Source: Cryobacterium sp. PAMC25264
GTDB lineage: Bacteria > Actinomycetota > Actinomycetes > Actinomycetales > Microbacteriaceae
Direction of reading: 5' to 3'
Assembly: GCF_019443325.1 (NCBI RefSeq)
Contig: NZ_CP080383.1
Span: 1,426,001 to 1,490,000, forward strand
Length of the DNA stretch: 64,000 nucleotides
Made by a program: the position numbers and the translations under genes. Numbering within the stretch: the first letter of the stretch is position 1; every line of letters begins with the position of its first letter. This document shows positions 48,041 through 57,812 of this stretch, piece by piece. A model generated the notes under the pieces. It did no database searches and was not told the DNA's origin. It saw only the letters and a list, made by a program, of their open reading frames with translations.

Positions 48041-50512
48041 TCAGCCGATGCCGGCGCCGATCGACCCGACCACGGCGTCCAGCATGACGCCGGAGGCATC
48101 CCGTCGCGCACCGGTCTCCGGCAAGGTGCGGGGCGATCCCTCGATACCGAGCGCTCGGGCCGGCGCCCCACCCACCCAGGCCAGGCTGATGAGGTCCTCG
48201 CCCTTGAGGAAGCGGTGGGAGCGCACGCCTCCCGTAGCCCGGCCCTTGGCCGGGTACTCGGAGAACGCTGAGACCTTCGCGCTGCCCGGATCGGTGCCGG
48301 GCAGGGTCAGGCTGCTCGAGGCGATGGTGGCGACAACAGCGGTGTCGGCGGCGTCGGCCGCCAGGCTGGTGAAGAACACGACGGTGACTCCGGTGGCGAG
48401 TTTGATGCCCGCCATTCCGCCGGCCGTCCGTCCTTGCGGCCGCACTGTCGCGGCCGGGAAACGCAGCAGCTGGGCGTCGGAGGCGACGAACACCAGTTCG
48501 TCCTCCTCGGTGCCCTGCACGGCTCCGACAACCTCGTCGCCCGGCTTGAGCGCGATGATCTCAAAATCGGGCTTGTTCGCCCAGTCGTTCGCGGTGAGTC
48601 GTTTGACCACGCCCAACCGGGTGCCGATGGCGATGCACCGGTCGCCCGTCAGTGCCACGAGTGCAAGCACATGCTCGCCACCGCCGGCCAGCGACAGGTA
48701 GTCCCGCACGCGCACTCCGGCCGCCAGCTGGATCGAAGTGGGCGGCACCACGGGGAGGTCGACGGGGGAGAACCGGATGAGCCGGCCGCGGTTGGTCACG
48801 GCGCCGATCTCGGTGCGGCTGGTGGTGTCCAGCGCCGACAGCACGGCATCGTGCTTGCTGCGGCGGTGCGCGGGGGTGATGCGTTCGGCCTGCTCGTCGT
48901 CCGACTGCGGGAGGTCGACCCTCGCGATGCGGCCCGTGGTGCTCAGGTACACCCGGGTGGGGGTGTCGGTCACCTCCAGCACGGCCGCGCGCTTGGCGGA
49001 GGCGCCGGCGATGCTCGGCCGCGCCTCGGTGAGCAGGGTGCGGCGCGGCGTGCCGAACCGGTCCGACACGGCGGCGAGCTCGGTGGACACGAGGTTGCGG
49101 ATGGCCTGCTTGCTGCCCAGCAGGGTCTCCAGCTCGCGGATCTCGGCGAGCAGCTGGTCGCGCTCGGACTCGAGCTCGATGCGGGAGAACCGGGTCAGGC
49201 GGCGCAGCCGCAGTTCGAGGATGTACTCGGCCTGGACCTGGCTGAGGTCGAACACGTCGATGAGCCGTGTGCGGGCCTGGTCGGTGTCGTCGCTGGCGCG
49301 GATGACCTGGATGACCTCGTCGATGTCGAGGATCGCAATGAGCAGTCCCTCCACCAGGTGCAGGCGCTCGCGCCGGCGCGCGAGCCGGTAGGCGGAGCGC
49401 CGGGTGACGACCTCGATGCGGTGGTCCACGTAGACCTGCAGCAGTTCCACCAGGCCGAGGGTCTGCGGGCCGCCGTTGACCAGGGCAACGGCGTTGATGT
49501 TGAACGAGTCCTCGAGCGGGGTATACCGGTAGAGCTGCTCCAGCACTGCCTCGGGGCTGAAGCCGGTCTTGATGCCGATCACCAGGCGCAGGCCCTTGGT
49601 GCGGTCCGTCAGGTCGGTGACGTCGGAGATTCCGCTGAGCTTCTTGGAGGTGACGCCGTCCTTGATCTTCTCGATCACCCGTTCGGGGCCGACGAGGTAG
49701 GGCAGCTCGGTGACGACCAGCCCGGCCTTGCGGGCCGTGATCGCCTCGACCGACACCTTGGCGCGGGTCTTGAAGCTGCCGCGACCGGTGAGGTAGGCGT
49801 CCTTGATCCCGGCCAGGCCCACGATGGTGCCTCCGGTGGGCAGGTCGGGGCCCGGCACGAACTCCATCAACTCGTCCAGGGTGGCACGAGGGTGGGCGAG
49901 CAGGTGCCGGGCCGCACCGATGACCTCGACCAGGTTGTGCGGCGCCATGTTGGTCGCCATGCCCACGGCGATGCCGCTGGCGCCGTTCACGAGGAGGTTG
50001 GGGTACGCGGCCGGCAGCACGTCGGGCTGGGTGAGCTGGTTGTCGTAGTTGGGCACGAAGTCCACGACGTCCTCGTCGAGGTGCTCCGTCATCGACAGCG
50101 CCGGCGCGGCCAGACGCGCTTCCGTGTACCGCGGTGCGGCCGGGCCGTCGTCGAGGGAGCCGAAGTTGCCGTGGCCGTCGATGAGCGGAACCCGCAGGGT
50201 GAACGCCTGGGCCATACGTACCATGGCGTCGTAGATGGCGGTGTCGCCGTGCGGGTGCAGCTTGCCCATCACCTCACCGACGACGCGAGCCGACTTGACG
50301 TGGCCGCGGTCGGGGCGCAGGCCCATCTCGCTCATCTGGTACAGGATGCGGCGTTGCACAGGCTTCAGGCCGTCCCTGGCGTCGGGGAGGGCCCGCGAGT
50401 AGATCACCGAGTAGGCGTACTCCAGGAAGGAGCCCTGCATCTCCGTCGACACGTCGACGTCTTCGATGCGCTCGGTGGACGCGGTGGGCACGGTGTTGTC
50501 TGAGCGGCTCAT
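48041..50512 (-). CDS. parC: DNA topoisomerase IV subunit A
   Basis: An 823-residue type II topoisomerase A subunit. It has [21 protein letters not shown] in the N-terminal winged helix, the catalytic Tyr129 in [10 protein letters not shown], and the quinolone-pocket segment [10 protein letters not shown] with Thr91 where E. coli GyrA has Ser83. Six blade-like repeats in the C-terminal domain ([29 protein letters not shown] and so on) lack a clean GyrA box (QRRGGKG), which supports ParC rather than GyrA. ATG at 50512 gives [10 protein letters not shown]. It is divergent from the phosphodiesterase gene and works with ParE encoded at 45.1 kb. Confidence 0.93.
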   Translation of the reverse strand: MSRSDNTVPTASTERIEDVDVSTEMQGSFLEYAYSVIYSRALPDARDGLKPVQRRILYQMSEMGLRPDRGHVKSARVVGEVMGKLHPHGDTAIYDAMVRMAQAFTLRVPLIDGHGNFGSLDDGPAAPRYTEARLAAPALSMTEHLDEDVVDFVPNYDNQLTQPDVLPAAYPNLLVNGASGIAVGMATNMAPHNLVEVIGAARHLLAHPRATLDELMEFVPGPDLPTGGTIVGLAGIKDAYLTGRGSFKTRAKVSVEAITARKAGLVVTELPYLVGPERVIEKIKDGVTSKKLSGISDVTDLTDRTKGLRLVIGIKTGFSPEAVLEQLYRYTPLEDSFNINAVALVNGGPQTLGLVELLQVYVDHRIEVVTRRSAYRLARRRERLHLVEGLLIAILDIDEVIQVIRASDDTDQARTRLIDVFDLSQVQAEYILELRLRRLTRFSRIELESERDQLLAEIRELETLLGSKQAIRNLVSTELAAVSDRFGTPRRTLLTEARPSIAGASAKRAAVLEVTDTPTRVYLSTTGRIARVDLPQSDDEQAERITPAHRRSKHDAVLSALDTTSRTEIGAVTNRGRLIRFSPVDLPVVPPTSIQLAAGVRVRDYLSLAGGGEHVLALVALTGDRCIAIGTRLGVVKRLTANDWANKPDFEIIALKPGDEVVGAVQGTEEDELVFVASDAQLLRFPAATVRPQGRTAGGMAGIKLATGVTVVFFTSLAADAADTAVVATIASSSLTLPGTDPGSAKVSAFSEYPAKGRATGGVRSHRFLKGEDLISLAWVGGAPARALGIEGSPRTLPETGARRDASGVMLDAVVGSIGAGIG

Positions 50513-50622
50513 TCGTAGATTCTGCTGGGTGGGGCACACCGGCAGGACCGGCTGCGCCAGGCTGATACGCACGGACGTGCGCGAAGAATACGTGCGGCCT
50601 GGTCTATGTCAGACTGGGCCAG

Positions 50623-51759
50623 ATGTCCCCTATGCTACCGGTCCGGCCTTTCAGCGCCGTTCGCCTTGCCGATGTGCTGACAAGTTCGCTGGCATCGCTG
50701 CAGAACGCCCCGAACCCGCTGGGCCTGCCACCGGCGGCCCGCGCCGTCGTGGTCCTGGCCGACGGACTCGGGGTCGCCAACCTCCGAGCACGGGCGGGGC
50801 ATGCCCGCTTCCTGACGGCGCATCTGGCCAAGGCCGACGCCGTGGACGGCGTCTTCCCGGCCACGACGGCAGCGGGGATCGCCTCGTTGACCACCGGGCT
50901 GGCCCCCGGCGCGCACGGGCTGGTGGGGTACCGGGTCCTCGACTCCGCGAACGACCGGGTCGTCAACCAGCTCACCGGGTGGGACGACCGGATGGAGCCG
51001 CTCAGCTGGCAGCCGCAGCCCACGGTCTTCGACGCGGCCGGCGCGGCCGGCATCCCGAGTTTCGCGGTCGGACCGAAACGGTTCGCCGATTCCGGCTTCA
51101 GCCAGGCTGTGCTCCGCGGTGCACGGTATGTCCCGGCCGAGTCCATAGCGGCAAGGTTCGGGGCCGCCCGCGAGATTCTCGACGCCGAGTCCCGTGCGCT
51201 CATCTACCTGTACGTTCCGGAGCTCGACATCGCGGCCCACGCGCACGGCTGGGAGTCCGGTCGGTGGCTGACCCAGTTGGAGAGCCTCGATGCCGAGATG
51301 GCCCGGGCGGCGGCGGGCCTGGGCGCCGACGAAGGGCTCATCCTCACGGCGGATCACGGCGTCGTGGACGTCCCCGCTGCCAAGCAGGTGCTCTTCGATA
51401 CGGTGCCAGAACTCGTCGCCGGCGTGCGTCACATCGGCGGCGACCCACGGTGCCTGCACCTGTACACCGAGCCGGGCGTGAACGCCGATTCTCTGGCCGA
51501 GGCCTGGCGGTCGGTCGAGGGGGAGAGGGCCTGGGTGTTCACCCGGGCGGAAGCCAGGGATGCCGGCCTCTTCGGATCGGTGCGGCCCGACGCCGCCAGC
51601 CGGATCGGCGATGTCATCGTGGCCGCCCGCAAGCTCATCGCCTACTACGACTCCCGGGAACCGAATCAGTCGGCCCGGAACATGGTCGGTCAGCACGGTT
51701 CGCTCACCGATGAGGAACTCCGGGTGCCGGTGATCCGCCTGGGCGCCTACCGGCGCTGA
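50623..51759 (+). CDS. Alkaline phosphatase superfamily phosphodiesterase (nucleotide pyrophosphatase-like)
   Basis: A 378-residue metal-dependent hydrolase of the alkaline phosphatase superfamily. Metal and nucleophile positions are visible: VVLADGLGVANL, FPATTAAGIASLTTG with the Thr nucleophile, YVPELDIAAHAHG, TADHGVVDV, and a final MVGQHGSLTDEEL. The gene is conserved beside parC in actinobacteria and usually labelled nucleotide pyrophosphatase or type I phosphodiesterase; the substrate is not known. No signal peptide is seen. ATG at 50623, or 50632, is the start. A hairpin terminator follows. Confidence 0.9.
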   Translation: MSPMLPVRPFSAVRLADVLTSSLASLQNAPNPLGLPPAARAVVVLADGLGVANLRARAGHARFLTAHLAKADAVDGVFPATTAAGIASLTTGLAPGAHGLVGYRVLDSANDRVVNQLTGWDDRMEPLSWQPQPTVFDAAGAAGIPSFAVGPKRFADSGFSQAVLRGARYVPAESIAARFGAAREILDAESRALIYLYVPELDIAAHAHGWESGRWLTQLESLDAEMARAAAGLGADEGLILTADHGVVDVPAAKQVLFDTVPELVAGVRHIGGDPRCLHLYTEPGVNADSLAEAWRSVEGERAWVFTRAEARDAGLFGSVRPDAASRIGDVIVAARKLIAYYDSREPNQSARNMVGQHGSLTDEELRVPVIRLGAYRR

Positions 51760-51777
51760 CCGGCATAAACGACGAAA

Positions 51778-51803
51778 CCCCTCACACGCTTGGCGTGGAG
51801 GGG
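51778..51803. terminator. Hairpin between phosphodiesterase and DUF3043 genes
   Basis: Stem CCCCTC-(A)-CACGC with GCGTG-GAGGGG and loop TTG lies 18 bases after the plus-strand stop and 30 bases from the minus-strand stop. An AAAC tract on the left gives T-rich RNA ends for the minus strand. Confidence 0.6.
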
Positions 51804-51832
51804 CGCGGTCGTACGAGAACGACTCGTGAGAA

Positions 51833-52429
51833 TCAGGCGGGGTACTGGCCGCGCTTGACCTGGGGCTTGGGCAGACGCATGACCCGCAGCTGCAGGGCGC
51901 GCATGGCCGCGTACCAGCGCACGCGCTCGGCCCGGTCGGCGCCGAACTTGGCCTCGATCTTCTTGGTCAGGATGAAGCCCAGGACGATGCAGTCCACGAT
52001 CGCGACGAGGAAGAACGCCCACAGGGCGAGGATGCCGTAGGTCTGCACCGAGGGGTCGGGGAAGAACGTGAGCAGGATGACCAGGAACATGACCGGGATC
52101 ATGAACTCGCCCACGTTGAACCTGGCGTCGATGTAGTCGCGCGAGAAGCGCTTCTGCGGACCGCGTTCACGCAGCGGAAGGTACTTGTCTTCACCGGCGG
52201 CCATGCCGAGCCTGGCCCGTTCACGGGCCTCACCGGACTTGGCCCTGGCCTGCTTCGCGGCGAGCTTGCGGTCGTCCGGTACCAGCGGCCGCTTGTTGGC
52301 GGCTTCCTGGACACGGCGACTCGGGGTCGGCTGGCCCTTGCCCGTCGGCGTGCCAGCGAGGCGAGCCTTCGTCTGGTCGACGGTCTCGATCGACGGTTCT
52401 GCGTCGGGGTTTACAGGTTGCTTAGCCAC
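51833..52429 (-). CDS. DUF3043 membrane protein
   Basis: A 198-residue protein of the actinobacterial DUF3043 family. A long charged N-terminal half (GKGQPTPSRRVQEAANKRPLV, KQARAKSGEARERARLGM) precedes DKYLPLRERGPQKRFSRDYID, then two membrane helices (FMIPVMFLVILLTFF and YGILALWAFFLVAIVDCIVLG) and a basic tail ending RLPKPQVKRGQYP. Function unknown. It is divergent from the M20 dipeptidase with only 39 bases between starts, as in many actinobacteria. ATG at 52429. Confidence 0.9.
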   Translation of the reverse strand: MAKQPVNPDAEPSIETVDQTKARLAGTPTGKGQPTPSRRVQEAANKRPLVPDDRKLAAKQARAKSGEARERARLGMAAGEDKYLPLRERGPQKRFSRDYIDARFNVGEFMIPVMFLVILLTFFPDPSVQTYGILALWAFFLVAIVDCIVLGFILTKKIEAKFGADRAERVRWYAAMRALQLRVMRLPKPQVKRGQYPA

Positions 52430-52468
52430 ATCAATTCCTTGCAGTCAGGTTGCCTTAAGATTACTCGC

Positions 52469-53910
52469 ATGACGGATACCGTGGAGACAGCAGCAGGAAT
52501 CACTCAGCCGGACGCCCAGGGGACGCTCGATTCCGGATTGCGCAACGCGGTCGAGCAGGAGCTCCCGCGCACGCTCGCCGACCTGTGTGCGCTTGTTCGC
52601 ATCCCGTCGGTGTCGTGGGCCGCCTTCGATCGAGAACACGTGCGCACCAGCGCCGAAGCCGTCGCCGTGCTGGTGCGCGAGATCGGGGTTTTCGACTCCG
52701 TGACCGTGACGCAGGCGGGGATTGACGGGTCGGACGAATTGGGCCAGCCCGCCATTCTCGCCACCCGGGCGGCCAGGAACGGGCGGCCGACTGTGCTGCT
52801 CTACGCCCACCACGACGTGCAGCCTCCCGGGCAGGACGAGCACTGGGAATCGCCGCCGTTCGAGCCGACAGTTCGCGGTGACCGGCTGTACGGGCGCGGT
52901 GCTGCGGACGACAAGGCCGGGGTGATGGCCCACATCGCCGCCCTGCGCGGCCTCGTCGCCGTGACCGGAGGCGACATCGACCTGGGCCTGGCCCTCTTCA
53001 TCGAGGGAGAGGAGGAGTTCGGCAGTCGTTCCTTCGCCACATTCCTCAGCGAGAACAAGGACGCCCTGCGCGCCGACGCCATCGTCGTTGCCGATTCCAA
53101 TAACTGGGATGTCGACACTCCCGCCATCACCATCGGGCTCCGTGGCAACGTCACCTTCCGCCTCACCGTGAGCACGCTGGCGCACGCCTCGCATTCGGGA
53201 ATGTTCGGCGGCGCCGTCCCGACGCCATGATGGCAACCATTCGGCTGCTCGGCACCCTGTACGCGGAGGACGGATCCGTCGCTGTCGCCGGACTCACCAG
53301 CCACGACGCGCCCACCCCGCCGTACGCCGAGGACGCCCTGCGGGAGGAGACGGGCCTCCTGCCCGGGGTGTCGCCCATCGGGCACGGCTCGATCCTCAGC
53401 CGCATCTGGTCCCAGCCGGCCCTCACGGTCACCGGCATCGACGCGCCCACCGTCGCCAACGCCTCAAACACCCTGACGCCGTCGGTCAGCGTGCAGATCA
53501 GCGTGCGCATCGCTCCCGGACAGTCGGCCGCCGAGGCCGCCGGACTGATCGAGGCGCATCTGCGTGACCACGCGCCCTTCGGTGCCCACATCGACATCGA
53601 CGACCTCGACACCGGGGAGCCGTTCCTGGTTGACACCGATGGGTGGGCCGTGGCCGAAACGCGCCTGGCCATGACAGCGGCCTGGGGTGTGGAGCCAGTG
53701 GATATCGGTGTCGGCGGTTCGATTCCGTTCATCGCCGACCTGGTGCGGGAGTTCCCCGAGGCGCAGATTCTCGTCACCGGCGTCGAGGACCCGGATTCCC
53801 GGGCGCACAGCCCGAACGAGTCCCTGCACCTGGGGGTGTTCAAACGGGCGATCCTGAGCGAAGCCTTCCTGCTCGGCCGCCTCAACGGGCGCACGGGTTC
53901 CACCGACTGA
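52469..53910 (+). CDS. M20 family dipeptidase, one frame break
   Basis: Repaired, about 480 residues. Metal-binding motifs: LLYAHHDVQPPG, GRGAADDKAG with the bridging Asp, EGEEEFGS with the catalytic Glu pair, and VADSNNW; the dimerisation domain follows with SVQISVRIAPGQSA, and a final His in DSRAHSPNESLHLG. It cleaves dipeptides in the cytoplasm. The frame slips at CCC 53218-53220; one extra C joins GAVPDAMMATIRLL. The ATG at 52469 has a TAAGAT -10-like box 8 bases upstream and no ribosome site, so the mRNA may be leaderless. Divergent from DUF3043. Confidence 0.9.
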
Positions 53911-54038
53911 ATCCCGGCGCTGCCCGTCCAGCCGATTCCGGGCAACGGCAGGTAGGATGAACAGCATTCGCCGTGCGGATCCCCCCGTCATCGAGGGAGG
54001 CCGCCGGATGCGAAAACCGGATAATACCGAGGAGAACC

Positions 54039-54395
54039 ATGACCGACACGATCGAAACCCGCACCGAAGCCCACGGGGTCGGCCTCACGGATGTCGCTGC
54101 CCAGAAGGTACGCAGCCTGCTCACCCAGGAGGGTCGCGAAGACCTGCGCCTGCGGGTGGCCGTGCAGCCCGGCGGATGCTCCGGCCTGATCTACCAGCTC
54201 TACTTCGACGAGCGCACCCTCGAGGGTGACGCGGTCAGAGACTATGACGGTGTCGAGGTCGTCGTGGACAAGATGAGCGTCCCCTACCTGGTGGGCGCCT
54301 CGATCGACTTCGAGGACACCATCCAGAAGCAGGGCTTCACCATCGACAACCCGAACGCCGGCGGTAGCTGCGCCTGCGGGGATTCGTTCCACTAA
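54039..54395 (+). CDS. erpA: A-type iron-sulfur cluster carrier (ErpA/IscA family)
   Basis: A 118-residue A-type carrier that delivers Fe-S clusters to target proteins. The three Cys ligands are Cys47 in QPGGCSGLIY and Cys111/Cys113 in NAGGSCACGDSF. ATG at 54039 follows a GAGGAG site. Likely clients in this window are LipA and the Rieske protein QcrA. The gene lies just before the cytochrome oxidase genes, a standard actinobacterial arrangement, but is separated from them by a strong terminator. Whether it is ErpA or IscA in function can not be decided by sequence alone. Confidence 0.92.
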   Translation: MTDTIETRTEAHGVGLTDVAAQKVRSLLTQEGREDLRLRVAVQPGGCSGLIYQLYFDERTLEGDAVRDYDGVEVVVDKMSVPYLVGASIDFEDTIQKQGFTIDNPNAGGSCACGDSFH

Positions 54396-54419
54396 GAGGC
54401 GACGCGCCAAGCCGAACAC

Positions 54420-54454
54420 ACAGGGAGACCATCCATCGGATGGTCTCCCTGTGG
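54420..54454 (+). terminator. Strong hairpin after erpA
   Basis: A 16-bp perfect stem CACAGGGAGACCATCC/GGATGGTCTCCCTGTG with a 3-base loop, 25 bases past the erpA stop. No long T run follows. The remaining 218 bases up to ctaC hold a TAGGCT -10-like box near 54611 and nothing else I can define. Confidence 0.8.
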
Positions 54455-54672
54455 CCTATCAGGTGGACTCGCCGCTGTGCCGATCAACCCCCTATTGGGG
54501 ACCGGAATGGGCGCGGGAACAGGCCCTTCGACCCTTCCGCTCGGTACCCAATCGTAAGGAAAACTTCGGCTCACAGGCCCCGGTTGCACTCCGCGGCAAT
54601 CGACCCGGAGTAGGCTAGAGATGATAAATGCACTTCCTGTGTAGTGCCCTCACGTCTCCCGAAAGGTCACCG

Positions 54673-55560
54673 GTGCTCAGAAACCGCCGTCTCCGATGGG
54701 CCGCCATTCCGGTCGCAGCAACGCTCGCTCTTGTTCTCGCCGGATGCAGTCAGGCCGAACTCAACGGGTACCTGCCCGGCTTCGTCGAGGGTGAGGCGCC
54801 GGTAACCAATAACACCGAGCGCGTCTCCGGTCTGTGGACCACCTCGTGGATCGTCCTGCTCATCGTGGGCCTGATCACGTGGGGCCTGACCATTTGGGCC
54901 GTCGTCGTGTACCGCCGTCGCAAGGGTCAGACCGGCCTGCCGGTGCAGCTGCGCTACAACATGCCGATCGAGATCTTCTACACGATCGTGCCGCTCATCC
55001 TGGTGCTGGGCTTCTTCGCCTTCACCGCCCGTGACCAGAACGCCATCGAGGCTCGTTTCGACGAGCCCGACGTGAAGATCGAGGTCATCGGCAAGCAGTG
55101 GGCCTGGGACTTCAACTACGTCACCGACGATGTCTTCACGCAGGGTATCCAGGGGCAGCCAGACCTCGAAGGCGAGAAGGGTGCTCTCGTGGAATCCGAG
55201 CTGCCGACCCTCGTCCTCCCGGTGGGCAAGAAGATCGAGATCGCCCTCGAAGCCCGCGACGTCATCCACTCCTTCTGGGTCATCGACTTCCTCTACAAGA
55301 AGGACATGATCCCCGGAAAGACCAACTACATGTCGGTCATCCCCGAACGCATCGGCACCTACGCCGGCAAGTGCGCGGAGCTCTGCGGGGAGTACCACTC
55401 CCTGATGCTCTTCAACGTCGATGTGGTCTCCGAGGCCGACTACGAAGCGTATGTCGACTCACTGCGGGCGGCCGGCAATGACGGCCAGGTCTCCAACGAG
55501 TACGACCGCAACTCGAATCTCCCGGGCCCCGGGGCCCCGACGGCTGAGGAAGGCAACTAG
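54673..55560 (+). CDS. ctaC: Cytochrome c oxidase subunit II
   Basis: A 295-residue lipoprotein subunit of the aa3 oxidase. A lipobox LVLAGC places the lipidated Cys at 25; two membrane helices follow (WIVLLIVGLITWGLTIWAVV and IFYTIVPLILVLGFFAF), then the CuA domain with VIGKQWAWDFNY, HSFWVIDF and the copper motif CAELCGEYHSLM. GTG at 54673 follows AAAGGT and gives a clean signal peptide; an ATG at 54628 would add 15 residues. It accepts electrons from the QcrC cytochrome c domains within the bcc-aa3 supercomplex. ctaD follows after three bases. Confidence 0.94.
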   Translation: MLRNRRLRWAAIPVAATLALVLAGCSQAELNGYLPGFVEGEAPVTNNTERVSGLWTTSWIVLLIVGLITWGLTIWAVVVYRRRKGQTGLPVQLRYNMPIEIFYTIVPLILVLGFFAFTARDQNAIEARFDEPDVKIEVIGKQWAWDFNYVTDDVFTQGIQGQPDLEGEKGALVESELPTLVLPVGKKIEIALEARDVIHSFWVIDFLYKKDMIPGKTNYMSVIPERIGTYAGKCAELCGEYHSLMLFNVDVVSEADYEAYVDSLRAAGNDGQVSNEYDRNSNLPGPGAPTAEEGN

Positions 55561-55563
55561 ACC

Positions 55564-57300
55564 ATGAGCACAGCAACCGCTCCGGCCGGCGCACCCGTCG
55601 CCTCCCCGGCTCCTCGCCCCACCGGTGTTGACCGTAAGGGCAACATCGTCGTCCGGTGGATCACCTCCACCGACCACAAGGTCATCGGGTACATGTACCT
55701 GATCACCTCGTTCATCTACTTCTGCCTGGGCGGGGTGATGGCTCTCGTCATGCGCGCCCAGCTGTTCGAGCCCGGCCTGCAGATCGTGCAGACGAAGGAA
55801 CAGTACAACCAGCTCTTCACCATGCACGGCACGATCATGCTGCTGATGTTCGCGACGCCGTTGTTCTTCGGCTTCGCCAACGCGCTCATGCCCCTCCAGA
55901 TCGGGGCCCCGGACGTCGCGTTCCCGCGGCTGAACGCGTTTTCGTTCTGGCTGTTCTTCTTCGGCAGCCTGATCGCCGTCGGCGGCTTCCTCACTCCCCA
56001 GGGTGCGGCCTCGTTCGGCTGGTTCGCGTATCAACCGCTGGCCTCGACCACGTTCTCGCCCGGAATCGGCGGCAACCTCTGGATGGTCGGTCTGGGCCTG
56101 TCCGGGTTCGGCACCATCCTCGGTGGTGTGAACTTCATCACCACGATCATCACCATGCGTGCCCCCGGTATGACCATGTTCCGGATGCCTATCTTCACCT
56201 GGAACACCCTCGTCACCTCACTGCTGATCCTGATGGCGTTCCCGGTCCTCGCTGCGGCCATGCTCGCCGCCGCCAGTGACCGGATCTTCCTCTCGCACAT
56301 CTACGACCCGGCCAACGGTGGAGCCATCCTCTGGCAGCACCTGTTCTGGTTCTTCGGTCACCCCGAGGTATACATCATCGCGCTGCCGTTCTTCGGTATC
56401 GTCAGCGAGGTCTTCCCGGTCTTCAGCCGCAAGCCCATTTTCGGCTACAAGACGCTGATCTACGCAACCATCTCGATCGCCGCGCTGTCCGTCACGGTCT
56501 GGGCGCACCACATGTACGTCACCGGATCGGTGCTGCTGCCGTTCTTCTCGCTGATGACCATGCTCATCGCGGTTCCCACCGGCGTGAAGATCTTCAACTG
56601 GATCGGCACCATGTGGCGGGGCTCGATCACCTTCGAGACCCCCATGCTCTGGGCCATCGGGTTCCTCATCACCTTCACCTTCGGCGGGCTCACCGGTGTG
56701 ATCCTCGCATCGCCGCCGCTGGACTTCCACGTCTCCGACACGTACTTCGTCGTCGCGCACTTCCACTACGTCGTTTTCGGAACCGTCGTGTTCGCCATGT
56801 TCAGTGGTTTCTACTTCTGGTGGCCCAAGTGGACCGGCAAGATGCTGAACGAGCGCCTGGGCAAGTGGCACTTCTGGCTCCTGTTCATCGGTTTCCACAC
56901 CACCTTCCTCGTGCAGCACTGGCTCGGTGTGGTGGGTATGCCCCGCCGGTACGCCTCGTACCTTCCCGAAGACGGATTCACCTGGATGAACCAGGTGTCC
57001 ACGGTGGGTTCGATGATCCTGGCCGTGTCGATGATCCCGTTCTTCCTAAACGTATACATCACCGCCCGCACGGCTCCGAAGGTCACCGTCAACGACCCGT
57101 GGGGCTTCGGCGCCTCGCTGGAATGGGCGACATCGTGCCCGCCGCCGCGGCACAACTTCACGTCGATCCCGCGGATCCGCTCCGAGCGTCCTGCCTTCGA
57201 CCTGAACCACCCCGAGGCGGGCATGCCCGTCGGCATCGGCCCGGCGAAAGACGCCCCCGACGCCCCGACGTACGATGCCGCATCGGAAGAGGTCAAGTAG
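55564..57300 (+). CDS. ctaD: Cytochrome c oxidase subunit I
   Basis: A 578-residue, 12-helix heme-copper oxidase core. Heme a and a3 ligands are seen in [10 protein letters not shown] and VAHFHYV, and CuB ligands in [14 protein letters not shown] (with the cross-linked Tyr) and WAHHMYV. Proton-channel features such as the D-channel pattern near [20 protein letters not shown] are present. It reduces oxygen to water at the inner membrane face while pumping protons. It lies between ctaC and ctaF in one operon; the ctaF ATG follows its stop with no gap. Length and motifs are complete. Confidence 0.97.
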   Translation: MSTATAPAGAPVASPAPRPTGVDRKGNIVVRWITSTDHKVIGYMYLITSFIYFCLGGVMALVMRAQLFEPGLQIVQTKEQYNQLFTMHGTIMLLMFATPLFFGFANALMPLQIGAPDVAFPRLNAFSFWLFFFGSLIAVGGFLTPQGAASFGWFAYQPLASTTFSPGIGGNLWMVGLGLSGFGTILGGVNFITTIITMRAPGMTMFRMPIFTWNTLVTSLLILMAFPVLAAAMLAAASDRIFLSHIYDPANGGAILWQHLFWFFGHPEVYIIALPFFGIVSEVFPVFSRKPIFGYKTLIYATISIAALSVTVWAHHMYVTGSVLLPFFSLMTMLIAVPTGVKIFNWIGTMWRGSITFETPMLWAIGFLITFTFGGLTGVILASPPLDFHVSDTYFVVAHFHYVVFGTVVFAMFSGFYFWWPKWTGKMLNERLGKWHFWLLFIGFHTTFLVQHWLGVVGMPRRYASYLPEDGFTWMNQVSTVGSMILAVSMIPFFLNVYITARTAPKVTVNDPWGFGASLEWATSCPPPRHNFTSIPRIRSERPAFDLNHPEAGMPVGIGPAKDAPDAPTYDAASEEVK

Positions 57301-57723
57301 ATGAATGCCAATATCAAGCTCTACTGGATTCTGGCGGTCTTCTTCGCACTCCTGACGGCCGTCTACATAGTCTGGAGCCTCGTCGATCCGCTGCACGGCC
57401 GCATTGAATGGGTCGGTACCTTCGGTATCGCCCTGAGCGGTGTGCTGGTGGCGTTCGTCGCTTTCTACCTGTCGCAGGTTCACAAGGCCCAGGGTGGAGA
57501 ACTGCCTGAGGATACCCTGAGCGCGAACATCGACGACGGCGACCCCGAGCTGGGTTTCTTCAGCCCGTGGAGCTGGTGGCCCATCATGCTCGCCGCCTCG
57601 GCCGCACTGCTGTTCCTGGGTCTCGCCGTGGGCTTCTGGATCTGCTTCATCGCCATCGGGATCGGCGTGATCAGCCTGACCGGGTGGGTGTACGAGTACT
57701 ACCGGGGGCTCTTCGCCCGCTAA
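57301..57723 (+). CDS. ctaF: Cytochrome c oxidase subunit IV, actinobacterial type
   Basis: A 140-residue membrane subunit typical of actinobacterial aa3 oxidase. It has four hydrophobic segments: YWILAVFFALLTAVYIVWSL, FGIALSGVLVAFVAFYLSQV, WWPIMLAASAALLFLGLAVG and WICFIAIGIGVISLTGWVYE. Between them lies the polar loop LPEDTLSANIDDGDPELGFFSPWSW (split here by meaning). ATG at 57301 follows the ctaD stop directly, so translation is coupled. It ends the ctaC-D-F operon; an intrinsic terminator follows. Confidence 0.93.
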   Translation: MNANIKLYWILAVFFALLTAVYIVWSLVDPLHGRIEWVGTFGIALSGVLVAFVAFYLSQVHKAQGGELPEDTLSANIDDGDPELGFFSPWSWWPIMLAASAALLFLGLAVGFWICFIAIGIGVISLTGWVYEYYRGLFAR

Positions 57724-57741
57724 ACCGTCGCCCTGCGACAG

Positions 57742-57776
57742 AAGCGCCAGTGACCGTTCAGGTCCCTGGCGCTTTT
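57742..57776 (+). terminator. Intrinsic terminator after ctaF
   Basis: A 9-bp stem AAGCGCCAG/CTGGCGCTT followed by TTTT, 19 bases past the ctaF stop. It also lies 37 bases beyond the stop of the convergent methyltransferase gene and may serve both. Confidence 0.8.
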
Positions 57777-57812
57777 GCGTGCACTGAGCCGAGCAGGTTC
57801 AGGCGGGTGAGC

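Noticed and set aside
48434..50503. Long plus-strand frame antisense to parC
   Set aside because: parC is complete with its catalytic Tyr; the antisense product has no domain and biased composition.
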